From: DASTYK01 sp964430275
GTDB taxonomy: Bacteria > Gemmatimonadota > Gemmatimonadetes > Longimicrobiales > RSA9
DNA: 9,096 bases
NCBI GenBank assembly: GCA_964430275.1
Contig: CAYSGF010000331.1
Location: 1-9,096, forward strand
Reading direction: 5' to 3'
Translations under genes and position numbers: made by a program
Shown here: positions 1 to 6,596 of the stretch, piece by piece
Numbering within the stretch: position 1 is the stretch's first letter
How the letters are laid out: the number at the start of each line of letters is the position of its first letter
Notes under the pieces: model-generated
Databases searched by the model: none
What the model saw: only the letters and a program-made list of their open reading frames with translations
What the model was told of the DNA's origin: nothing

Positions 1-29
1 AGCAAACTCTTCGGGGCGCGAGGCCGAGC

Positions 30-1250
30 TCACGGCGCGGGAGGCGACTCCGCGCGCCGCATCCCACCTCGCGCCCGCGCGATTCCCGCGAGTCGGCGTG
101 CCGCCTCCTGCAGTGTCGGCAGTTGCTTGCAGAACGCGAAACGCACGACACTGCGGCCGAGCGCGGGGTCGTGATAGAAGCTCGAGCCGGGCACGCATGC
201 AATGCCCGGCGCTCCCGCGTCACCGCGGGTGAGGCGTCGGGCGAAGACGTCGTCCGGCTCGTCGGACAGTGCCGAGAAGTCGGCGAGAATGTAGTACGCG
301 CCCGCGGGCGGCGTGCACCCGAACCCGGCCGCCGTGAGCGCGTCGTGGAGCAGGTCACGGCGGACGCGGTATGCCGCCAGAAGCTCCGTGTAGTACGATT
401 CGCCCAGGGTCTCGAGCGCAGACGCACAACCCTCCTGCAGCGGCGCGGGCGCGCCCACCGTGAGAAAGTCGTGCACCTTGCGGATCGCGGCAGTCAGGTG
501 CGGCGGCGCGACGATCCAGCCGACCCGCCACCCCGTCACGCTGAACGTCTTGGACGCGCCGCTGATCGTGACGGTGCGGCCGCGCATGCCCTCGAGCGTG
601 GCGATCGGGACGTGCTCCCCGTCGTAGACGAGGTGCTCGTAGATCTCGTCCGTGAACGCGATGAGGTCGTGCTCGATACAGACCGATGCGAGTCCCTGGA
701 GCTCCGCACGGCTCAGCACGCGACCGGTGGGGTTGTTCGGGCTGTTGATGATGATCGCACGCGTGCGCGGCGTAACCGCAGCGCGCACCGCGTCCAGGTC
801 GAGCGCGGAGGAGGACGTGAATGGCAGCCATACGGGCTGTGCGCCGCACAGGATCGCGTCGGGTCCGTAGTTCTCGTAGAAGGGCTCGAAGACGAGTACC
901 TCGTCGCCGGGATCGATGATCGCGAGCAGGGCGGCGGCCATTGCCTCCGTCGCGCCGCATGTCACCGTGATCTCACCCGCCTCAGCGACGTCCCAGCCGT
1001 AGTCCCGTGCGTACTTCGCGGCGAGCGCGCGCCGCAGGCGTGGCGCGCCCCACGTCACGGCGTACTGGTTGACGTCGTCGCGGATGGCCGCACAGGCCGC
1101 CTCCTTGAGGACGTCGGGTGCAGGGAAGTCGGGGAAGCCCTGGGCGAGGTTGAGTGCGCCGGCCTCGTTGGCGATGCGCGTCATCTCCCGGATCACGGAT
1201 TCCGTGAAGCCGTGGGTCCGACGCGCCGTGCGGGCGGTTTCATTCGTCAT
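30..1250 (-). CDS. PLP-dependent aminotransferase, class I/II (fold type I)
   Basis: A 406-residue cytoplasmic enzyme predicted to move an amino group between an amino acid and a 2-oxo acid using pyridoxal phosphate. Visible family marks, in order: substrate-pocket segment NLAQGFPDF (34-42), CGATEA (98-103) at the cofactor phosphate site, NNPTG (172-176), DEIY (201-204) with the Asp that pairs with the pyridine nitrogen, SKTFSVTGWR (233-242) with Schiff-base Lys234, and Arg370 in VRFAF, the usual substrate-carboxylate arginine. Length is normal and all key residues are present. The N-terminal pattern resembles the kynurenine/glutamine/methionine aminotransferase branch, but the substrate cannot be fixed from sequence. 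The ATG at 1250 fits the usual N-terminus, yet no Shine-Dalgarno stands before it (the upstream bases are CCTTGCCCCGCC), so initiation may be weak or leaderless. It is divergent from the lipoprotein gene at 1382. The stop lies 29 bases from the window edge, so downstream operon partners are not visible. Confidence 0.95.
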   Translation of the reverse strand: MTNETARTARRTHGFTESVIREMTRIANEAGALNLAQGFPDFPAPDVLKEAACAAIRDDVNQYAVTWGAPRLRRALAAKYARDYGWDVAEAGEITVTCGATEAMAAALLAIIDPGDEVLVFEPFYENYGPDAILCGAQPVWLPFTSSSALDLDAVRAAVTPRTRAIIINSPNNPTGRVLSRAELQGLASVCIEHDLIAFTDEIYEHLVYDGEHVPIATLEGMRGRTVTISGASKTFSVTGWRVGWIVAPPHLTAAIRKVHDFLTVGAPAPLQEGCASALETLGESYYTELLAAYRVRRDLLHDALTAAGFGCTPPAGAYYILADFSALSDEPDDVFARRLTRGDAGAPGIACVPGSSFYHDPALGRSVVRFAFCKQLPTLQEAARRLAGIARARGGMRRAESPPAP

Positions 1251-1381
1251 GGCGGGGCAAGGTGTCGAACCCGCGAGAGGCGCGAAAGGGCACGTGAAGC
1301 TTCCGTCCGGCGCGGCGCCACCCCACTATGTCGCATGAACCAAGCTCGCCGCACTGAACCGCCTGCTCGAAGGGACTGCCC
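1251..1381. promoter_or_regulatory. Divergent intergenic region, presumed promoters for both flanking genes
   Basis: This 131-base gap separates two divergently oriented genes, so both promoters should lie here. The only AT-richer spot is around 1325-1340, where ACTATG (1325-1330) reads CATAGT on the minus strand, a four-of-six match to a -10 box for the aminotransferase. No matching -35 box is present at normal spacing. On the plus strand AAGGGA (1370-1375) is a Shine-Dalgarno six bases before the lipoprotein ATG. Promoter placement is inference. Confidence 0.3.
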
Positions 1382-1873
1382 ATGCGCGACCGGCTGATAC
1401 TGCTCCTCGGTCTGATCCCGGCCGTAACCGGCTGCTACTCCTATGAAGTGACGACCCTCGCGGACGTTGAGCCGGGCACGCCGGTACGCGTGCTCGTCTC
1501 GCCGGACGAGGCGGAGCGACTGGCAGAGCTGCGCATGAGCGAGGAACGACTGGTACCCGGTACGCTGATCCGTCACGACAATGACGGCATCCTGCTCGAG
1601 ACACCGGTCGTCGGGCTGGATCCGCAGCGCGCAGGGAGTGCACTCACGCAGCGCATCGAGATCCGCAATGACGTGATCCGTGAAGTCGAGCTGCGACGCC
1701 TGGACCGGTTGCGCACCGGCGCGCTCGTCGTGGGGGCCACCGCGGCGGTCGGGTACGTGATCGCCGTCGCGCTCGATGGTGGACGCAACGACAACGACGA
1801 CGATCCCGGCCCGGGCATACCCGAGCTGCGGCGCGGACCGCGCGTGCACTTCGCACTGCCGGTGCGGTTCTGA
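1382..1873 (+). CDS. Small putative lipoprotein of unknown function
   Basis: I do not recognise this 163-residue protein. It begins with a short lipoprotein signal: basic MRDR, a hydrophobic stretch (5-12) and a lipobox AVTGC with Cys18 as the likely lipidated residue. It should therefore be exported and anchored to a membrane. Residues 22-110 are a mixed, charge-rich segment that looks folded. A second hydrophobic segment (about 113-131, Gly/Ala/Val rich) follows, then a short acidic low-complexity stretch NDNDDD (136-141) and a C-terminal HFALPVRF. The ATG at 1382 is supported by AAGGGA (1370-1375) at six bases spacing and by the signal peptide starting exactly there. The gene stands alone, divergent from the aminotransferase and convergent with susD, with a terminator-like hairpin after it. 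The second hydrophobic segment could be a true membrane anchor or a glycine-zipper-like hairpin; the sequence does not decide. Confidence 0.8.
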   Translation: MRDRLILLLGLIPAVTGCYSYEVTTLADVEPGTPVRVLVSPDEAERLAELRMSEERLVPGTLIRHDNDGILLETPVVGLDPQRAGSALTQRIEIRNDVIREVELRRLDRLRTGALVVGATAAVGYVIAVALDGGRNDNDDDPGPGIPELRRGPRVHFALPVRF

Positions 1874-1901
1874 CGGGAGTTGCGGACTGGGATCGGAGCG
1901 C

Positions 1902-1932
1902 GAGGTGCCCGCCCGACGCGGGCGGGCACCTC
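1902..1932. terminator. Perfect inverted repeat, likely bidirectional terminator
   Basis: GAGGTGCCCGCCC (1902-1914) and GGGCGGGCACCTC (1920-1932) are exact reverse complements around the five-base loop GACGC, giving a 13-bp GC-rich stem. It sits between the stop of the plus-strand lipoprotein gene (1873) and the stop of the minus-strand susD gene (1947), where a shared terminator for convergent genes is expected. No T-tract follows on either strand, so it would act as a hairpin-only terminator, a form proposed for GC-rich genomes, or as an mRNA 3'-end stabiliser. Confidence 0.75.
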
Positions 1933-1946
1933 CACTGCTCCGCGGA

Positions 1947-3227
1947 TTACGGCTGGTTCGGAACGTTCGGGTTCGACTGCCGCTCGTTCTCGGGAATGTC
2001 GTAGCAGAGCGAGCGCTCGGCCACCAGGTACGACGCCGGATTGCCCGGCTCCTCGAGCGGGTGCAGCGCTCCCGGTCGGCCCGCCTGCTCCCACCGTCGC
2101 AGGTCGCCCAGGCGGCGGCCTTCCAGCCACAACTCGATGCCGCGCTCACGCTTGTAGTGCGTCCAGGCCTCAGCCTCCGAAGCGGCCGTGAACGTCGGCA
2201 CGCCGATCGAGGTGCGATACGCGTTGATCGCATCCATCGCGGCCTGCCACTGCCCGTTGATGAGCTGGTTCTCGATCTCGAGCAGGCGCATCTCCCGGCC
2301 CGACGACAGGTTGATGTCGTCGTCGGCAGCATCGTATTTCCGCTGCTGGTAGAACGGCACCTTCTGGTTGCCGAGGAACGCGAGTGCAGCGTCGCCTTCC
2401 GGCTCGCCGGTGGTGCCCCACGGCGTGCGCGGATCCTGCGTGTCCGTGTAGTAGTCCTCGTACACGGTGTTCCACACCGTTACCGCGCGGTAGGGCGAGT
2501 TCGCGCCCGCGAAATACGTGCGGTTGTAGTGCGACTGCTGCGTGCCATGGTACTGCGCCTGGAACACGAAGTCGTCGGGGACGCCGTTCGCGTCTGCGAT
2601 CGCACCGGCCCAGTCACCGAGGAACGCGCGGACGGACGCGCGCCCTGCACGCGCCGCCATGGCGACGTCCGCCAGCTGCGCGCTTCCGCCGGCGACGGTC
2701 ATGGCGGTCGTGAACCATTCCTCGGCGCGCTCCAGCCAGACCGTACCGGGCTGTGGCGAGCCGCCGTCGATCACCGCCTCGCACCAGTTCTCGCCGAGCA
2801 GGCGATTCGCGTACCCCGCCCACAGTGCGGCTTCCGCGGACGGACGGTAGCCCGTGGCAGTCCCGCCGAGTGCCTCCGCGAAGCGCTCGTAGCCGCTCTC
2901 CGCGATGAAGCGGGCCTGCTGGTGCGACGTCCAAGAATCGGCGTGCTCGTCATTGTAGCGGAGCAGGCCGATCTGCTGACTGATGGAGATTCCGAACGAC
3001 GACGTGGAGCCCGCGGGGAACAGCTCGCGGGTCACCGCGGACGTCGTGTACACGACGTTGTTGAGCCCGTCGAAGAGCAGGAGTGCGGCACCGTTGGCGA
3101 CTGCCTGATGCGCTTCCTGGTCGTTCAGACGGTCGTCGGGCGTCGGCCCCGGGTTCGACACTTCGAAGTCGCAGCCGGCGACGGCCACGAGCGTGAGTAC
3201 CGCCAGCACGTTGCGCGAGCGGATCAT
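1947..3227 (-). CDS. RagB/SusD-family outer-membrane nutrient-binding lipoprotein
   Basis: A 426-residue surface lipoprotein predicted to bind substrate and act as the lid over the SusC channel encoded just upstream. The N-terminus is a lipoprotein signal (MIRSRN, hydrophobic 7-18, lipobox VAGC, lipid Cys19), followed by the usual SNPGPTP opening. The C-terminal family signature is clear: ERGIELWLEGRRLGDLRRW (361-379), then SLCYDIPENERQSNPNVP near the end. The central region (about 35-260) is helix-rich and Ala-rich, consistent with the TPR-like SusD fold. It is on the short side for a family often 450-600 residues long. An ATG at 3260 overlaps the susC stop (TGATG) and would add 11 residues. 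I prefer 3227 because AGGGAGGG lies immediately upstream and the signal peptide then has normal length. The gene is the second in a two-gene operon. The ligand is unknown because no degradative enzyme is nearby. Confidence 0.93.
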   Translation of the reverse strand: MIRSRNVLAVLTLVAVAGCDFEVSNPGPTPDDRLNDQEAHQAVANGAALLLFDGLNNVVYTTSAVTRELFPAGSTSSFGISISQQIGLLRYNDEHADSWTSHQQARFIAESGYERFAEALGGTATGYRPSAEAALWAGYANRLLGENWCEAVIDGGSPQPGTVWLERAEEWFTTAMTVAGGSAQLADVAMAARAGRASVRAFLGDWAGAIADANGVPDDFVFQAQYHGTQQSHYNRTYFAGANSPYRAVTVWNTVYEDYYTDTQDPRTPWGTTGEPEGDAALAFLGNQKVPFYQQRKYDAADDDINLSSGREMRLLEIENQLINGQWQAAMDAINAYRTSIGVPTFTAASEAEAWTHYKRERGIELWLEGRRLGDLRRWEQAGRPGALHPLEEPGNPASYLVAERSLCYDIPENERQSNPNVPNQP

Positions 3228-3230
3228 GAT

Positions 3231-3238
3231 CCCTCCCT
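3231..3238 (-). promoter_or_regulatory. Shine-Dalgarno site deciding the susD start
   Basis: On the minus strand the bases read AGGGAGGG, then ATC, then ATG at 3227. The GGAGG core is four bases from that ATG, a little short but strong. The competing ATG at 3260 has only a GGGG stretch seven bases upstream. Together with the lipobox position this favours 3227. Confidence 0.65.
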
Positions 3239-3259
3239 GTTCGGAATTCGACGTACGCA

Positions 3260-6217
3260 TCAGAACCCCACGCGGATCGAGGCGACGAACGTCGCCGTGG
3301 GCGGGATGTGCTCGGTGATGGACGGGTTCTGGTTCGCGCCGAAGCCCGTGTTCGCCACCATTTCCGGGTCGAAGATCGGGAAGTCGTCGTTGCGCCAGCG
3401 GTAGAAGTTCTGCGCCGACAGCGTCAGTGTGCTGTTCGTGCTGCGCGGAATGAGTCCACCGAGGGGGACCTGGAGCGTAACGTCACGGATCTTCGCGAAA
3501 TCCGCCTTCCACGCCATCGTACCGCGCTGGTAGAAGCGGCCGTCGCAGAAGTAGCGGCGCTCGGCGGTCGCCTGGTCGCCATTCCCGGCGTCCGTGAGCT
3601 GGTAGTAGTCGAGGCAGGTCGGCCAGCGGATGCCGCGGTTGACCGCCTCGTTCGTGGGTCCGTCATAGATGTAGTGGCCGCCCATGTACTCGGCGCGCGC
3701 GGAGAGCGTGATGCCGCGCGGCCCGCGGATCATGGGCGAGATGCCGAACGTATGCGTCGGCTGCTGCGGCCCGAGCGGCACGTCCAGCTCGTAGCAGGCA
3801 CTGCCCGCTGCGAGCAGCGCGTCCGTGCATTGCACCGGATCCTCGAGCCGGCTGCCGTTATGGATCTCCACGCCGCGGAAGACCATGACCGGCAGCCCTT
3901 CCTCGACCCAGCCGCCACCCGCCGCGAACGGTACGGCGTCGCCCAGATCGATGACTTCCGATTTGTTCGTGTAGAAGTTCAGGCCGAGATCGACGCCCCA
4001 GTCCGCACGGTCGAGCAGCACCGCATTCAGGTTGATCTCCCAGCCCTTGTTCTCGATGGTACCCACGTTCTCGAGCTGCGTCAGTGCGAACCCTTCCGAG
4101 GGCGGCTGCCGGACATCGAAGAGTGCGTCCGTCGTGCGCTGCTTGTACCAGGTCAGCTCCGTATTGATGCGGTTGTCGAAGCCTGCCCAGTCGAAGCCGA
4201 CCTCGGTCTCCGAGGTGCGCTCCGGACCCAGCTCCGCGTTGCCGAGGTTCTCCGGCGTGTAGGCGGGCTCACCGCCGTAGCCTTCCGCGGTCCAGGTGCG
4301 CACGGCGTCGAAGGTGCCCGGCGCGCGTCCTGACTGGCCCCACGCGGCGCGCAGCTTCAGCACACCGAGGGACGGCTTCCAGAACGCCTCGTCGGAGATG
4401 ATGTAGGACGCGGAGATCTTCGGGTACGTCTGTAGCCCGAGGTCCTCGCCGAATGCGGAGTTGCCGTCCACGCGCGCGCCTACCGTGAGGAAGTAGCGGT
4501 CTAGCATGGCAATGACTGCCTGGCCGAAGAAGCCGGCATTCACAACGCGCTCGCGGGTCTCCCAGCTCAACCGGTTGGCACCGGCATCGATGTCGGGGTC
4601 ACCCGGCCCCGCGAAGTTCGTGGCTTCCGCCTGGACACGGCGGTCCTCTGTCGTGACGCTCTGGCCGCCAACCGAGAGCGTCGTGTGCAGCGCCTCCGTC
4701 ACGTCGAGCTGGTAGCTCGAAACGAAGTCGGCGGTCAGGGCCGTGTAGGAGTTGTTGGCCGTGTACAGCTTGCCATCCGGCAGCTGGCGGTACCCGTACG
4801 GGCGCAGGCTGCGGTTGTCCTGGAGCGCCTGGTCGTAGCCGACCGTCAGCTTGTTCGTCCACACGTCACTCGGCTGATAGCTCAGCGTCGTGCCCAGGAC
4901 GAACCGATCGATACGCGTGTTGTTCTCCTGGTTCAGCACCAAACTGATCGTATCGACGTCCGCCTGCGAGAAGTAGTTCCGCTCGCGCCGGTAAGCGTTC
5001 AGGATGAGACCCTGCGCGTTGTTGCCCGCCGGCGTGTGCTCGATGTCGATGCGCGTGTAGCCGGAGTTCACCTGCATCGTCAGGTTGGAGAGCGGCGCGA
5101 ACGTGAAATTGCCGCGGATGCTCGACTTGTTCTCCTCGTCGAGCGGCAGCACGCCCTCGTTCAGGTCCGCCTGTCCGGAGATGTAGTACTGGAGCGCCTG
5201 GCCGCCACCGGATACGCTGAGCGCGTACTTCTGGCGATGACCGTCGCGCAGGAACGGCTCGAGATTGAGCCGCTCGTAGGAGTAGCTGCCGAGCGGCATG
5301 TCGGCGAGGGTCGGATCGTCCGGCGGCCGCACGTCCACGTCCGGCGCGAACGGCATGAGCCGGTTGAACCCCTGGTCCACCTGCAGCGACCACTGCGCCG
5401 TACCGGAGCGGCCGCGCTTCGTGAAGATCTGGATCACGCCCGCGGCCGCTTCCGTGCCGTACAGCGTCGAGGCGGCCGAGCCCTTGAGCACTTCACTGCG
5501 CTCGATGTCCGCCGGGTTGATGTCGTTCAGGGGCGAGGCCGTGATGTTGCCGCCGCGGCCGGCGCCTTCCGTGGGCGAGATGTTGCGGGCATACGCGTCG
5601 CTGCGCACGCGCACCCCGTCCACATAGATGATGGGCTGGTTGGACTGGGACACGGAGACGGCACCGCGCAGACGGATCTGTGCGCCACCGCCGACCGAGC
5701 CGTTGCCCTGACCGACCATGATGCCCGCCGACTTGGACTGCAGGAGCGCATCCACGTTGACCGGCGGTGCCGGCAGCTCGGTCACGTTGATCTGGGCGAT
5801 CGTGTTGCCGACCTCCCGGCGCCGGGCGGCGCCGGCGGTTCCGGTGACCACGATCTCGTCGAGGCCGAGCGCCTGCGCCGACATGACGAAATTCGCGACC
5901 GCACTGCCATCCGTGCCGACCGTCACGTCCTGCTCGACGGCCTCGTAGCCGATCCGCTCCGCGCGTAGCGTCTGTGTGCCGACCGGCACGTTCGGAATGA
6001 GGAAGCGACCTTCCGCATTCGTCAGTGTGCCCTGGTTCGTCGCCTCGATGAAGACCTGTGCGCCGGCGACGGGGGCGCCCGACCGTTCCGTGACCTGTCC
6101 CAGGATCCGTCCGGTATCCTGCGCCGAGGCGCCTGCCGCCGATCCGATCAATGCGGCGAGCACCAGCAGTCCTGCTCGCCAGAGGTGCTGTACCTCCGGC
6201 CGTGACCCGTTTGACAT
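3260..6217 (-). CDS. SusC/RagA-family TonB-linked outer-membrane receptor
   Basis: A 985-residue outer-membrane transporter expected to import a ligand captured by its SusD partner, driven by TonB-ExbBD. From the preferred start: signal peptide 1-32 with cleavage at GASA|QD; carboxypeptidase-regulatory-like beta domain about 36-115, as usual in SusC proteins; TonB-box-like LDEIVVTGTA (119-128); plug domain about 130-270 with the SusC hallmark YVDGVRV (198-204) and DIERSEVLKGSAASTLYG (237-254); then a long 22-strand-type beta barrel to the C-terminus, ending in Phe (IRVGF), as required for Bam assembly. Length is typical and no break is seen. An upstream in-frame ATG at 6289 would add 24 residues ahead of the signal peptide and is unlikely; the ATG at 6217 has AAGGAG seven bases upstream. 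The only four cysteines (797, 808, 868, 891) cluster near the C-terminus. susD follows 32 bases downstream, so the two are almost surely co-transcribed. The substrate is not inferable. Confidence 0.95.
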   Translation of the reverse strand: MSNGSRPEVQHLWRAGLLVLAALIGSAAGASAQDTGRILGQVTERSGAPVAGAQVFIEATNQGTLTNAEGRFLIPNVPVGTQTLRAERIGYEAVEQDVTVGTDGSAVANFVMSAQALGLDEIVVTGTAGAARRREVGNTIAQINVTELPAPPVNVDALLQSKSAGIMVGQGNGSVGGGAQIRLRGAVSVSQSNQPIIYVDGVRVRSDAYARNISPTEGAGRGGNITASPLNDINPADIERSEVLKGSAASTLYGTEAAAGVIQIFTKRGRSGTAQWSLQVDQGFNRLMPFAPDVDVRPPDDPTLADMPLGSYSYERLNLEPFLRDGHRQKYALSVSGGGQALQYYISGQADLNEGVLPLDEENKSSIRGNFTFAPLSNLTMQVNSGYTRIDIEHTPAGNNAQGLILNAYRRERNYFSQADVDTISLVLNQENNTRIDRFVLGTTLSYQPSDVWTNKLTVGYDQALQDNRSLRPYGYRQLPDGKLYTANNSYTALTADFVSSYQLDVTEALHTTLSVGGQSVTTEDRRVQAEATNFAGPGDPDIDAGANRLSWETRERVVNAGFFGQAVIAMLDRYFLTVGARVDGNSAFGEDLGLQTYPKISASYIISDEAFWKPSLGVLKLRAAWGQSGRAPGTFDAVRTWTAEGYGGEPAYTPENLGNAELGPERTSETEVGFDWAGFDNRINTELTWYKQRTTDALFDVRQPPSEGFALTQLENVGTIENKGWEINLNAVLLDRADWGVDLGLNFYTNKSEVIDLGDAVPFAAGGGWVEEGLPVMVFRGVEIHNGSRLEDPVQCTDALLAAGSACYELDVPLGPQQPTHTFGISPMIRGPRGITLSARAEYMGGHYIYDGPTNEAVNRGIRWPTCLDYYQLTDAGNGDQATAERRYFCDGRFYQRGTMAWKADFAKIRDVTLQVPLGGLIPRSTNSTLTLSAQNFYRWRNDDFPIFDPEMVANTGFGANQNPSITEHIPPTATFVASIRVGF

Positions 6218-6224
6218 CCCGGCA

Positions 6225-6230
6225 CTCCTT
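6225..6230 (-). promoter_or_regulatory. Shine-Dalgarno site deciding the susC start
   Basis: The minus strand reads AAGGAG, then seven bases, then ATG at 6217. This near-consensus site, with ideal spacing, selects the start that places a standard signal peptide at the N-terminus and rules against the upstream ATG at 6289. Confidence 0.8.
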
Positions 6231-6250
6231 GCTATGGGAACGGCAGGCGC

Positions 6251-6270
6251 ATCCGGCGCGTGCGCCGGAT
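6251..6270. repeat. Palindrome in the presumed susC 5' leader
   Basis: ATCCGGCGC (6251-6259) and GCGCCGGAT (6262-6270) are exact reverse complements around two bases; as RNA the stem would be eight base pairs with a CGTG loop. It lies 34 bases before the susC ATG, just upstream of the Shine-Dalgarno, so it could be a leader hairpin affecting translation or mRNA stability, or an operator. Which of these it is cannot be told from sequence. Confidence 0.5.
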
Positions 6271-6311
6271 ACGCTGAACACGCTGGCATTCAGAACTGTG
6301 TGGCGAACGGG

Positions 6312-6341
6312 GGTCCGGGAGTGCCGGACCTGTACTCAGGT
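6312..6341. repeat. Two abutting inverted repeats upstream of susC
   Basis: GGTCCGG (6312-6318) pairs exactly with CCGGACC (6324-6330) around a five-base spacer. Overlapping its right end, ACCTG (6328-6332) pairs with CAGGT (6337-6341) around four bases. The two dyads share ACC (6328-6330), so they could be alternative structures or adjacent protein-binding half-sites ahead of susC. Short GC-rich dyads occur by chance, so confidence is modest. Confidence 0.4.
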
Positions 6342-6412
6342 AATGCCAACCACGGGTTGCGCAGACCCGCGGACGGTATCGAGAAAATGCCGTACTGGCC
6401 GGTGTGTTGCAG

Positions 6413-6441
6413 ACGTTGGCTCGCGTGCGGCTGGATGTCAA
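6413..6441 (-). promoter_or_regulatory. Possible susC promoter with perfect -35 box
   Basis: On the minus strand TTGACA (6441-6436) is a perfect sigma-70-type -35 hexamer. Seventeen bases on, the hexamer CAACGT (6418-6413) is a poor -10 match. If used, it would give a leader of nearly 190 bases containing the dyads described at 6251-6341. The weak -10 keeps this tentative. Confidence 0.25.
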
Positions 6442-6556
6442 GAAAATCCTCGCGTCCACCGCTCGCGCCGGGACCAGTTCCTGATTCCTGCGGGCGAAGC
6501 GGGCACGCACGCGGTTCGGCGGCCGACTCTCACGCGTGCGACCCTAGTCGCGCGCA

Positions 6557-6573
6557 GCACGCCGTGCCATACT
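6557..6573 (+). promoter_or_regulatory. Candidate extended -10 promoter with abutting dyad for the aconitase gene
   Basis: CATACT (6568-6573) matches the -10 consensus at four of six positions and is preceded by TG plus one base (6565-6567), the extended -10 form. No -35 box is found at 16-18 bases. Transcription would begin near 6580, giving a leader of under 20 bases. The 11-base palindrome GCACG-C-CGTGC (6557-6567) ends exactly where the -10 begins, so a bound protein there would block polymerase. This is a positional inference. Confidence 0.35.
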
Positions 6574-6596
6574 AAGCCAAAGGTCCTCGAACCCTG

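Larger units (their letters stand above)
6218..6596. promoter_or_regulatory. Divergent intergenic region between susC and aconitase genes
   Basis: This 379-base stretch has no credible gene: the frames crossing it are extensions or shadows of the flanking genes. It must hold promoters for both divergent transcripts. It contains several dyads (6251-6270, 6312-6330, 6328-6341, 6557-6567), an exact palindrome CACGCGTG (6531-6538), and a pair of similar 14-base boxes (6377-6390 and 6436-6449) that read GSATTTTCTYGAYA on the minus strand. One of these contains a perfect TTGACA. It is visibly less GC-biased in places (6380-6390, 6440-6450, 6568-6580) than the surrounding coding DNA. The regulatory role is inferred from position. 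Confidence 0.6.

Noticed and set aside
1309..1319. GGCGC-G-GCGCC palindrome between the aminotransferase and lipoprotein genes
   Set aside because: It is made only of G and C with a single-base centre in a GC-rich gap; such words are expected by chance and no paired site or promoter is nearby.
123..1397. Long open frame on the plus strand over the aminotransferase
   Set aside because: It is antisense to a gene with complete catalytic motifs, has an Arg/Ala/Glu-rich composition typical of GC-rich shadow frames, and shows no recognisable domain.
1776..3404. Open plus-strand frame of over 500 codons across susD
   Set aside because: It is antisense to susD, begins inside the lipoprotein gene, crosses the terminator hairpin and has an Arg/Val-rich composition without any motif.
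4685..5968. Open plus-strand frame antisense to susC
   Set aside because: This is a shadow of the susC codon pattern; the composition is Arg/Val/Asp-rich with no domain or credible ribosome-binding site.
6218..6596. Possible small protein gene or RNA gene in the susC-aconitase gap
   Set aside because: The short frames there are continuations or antisense of flanking genes without a ribosome-binding site, and no tRNA-like or known riboswitch pattern was recognisable by eye.
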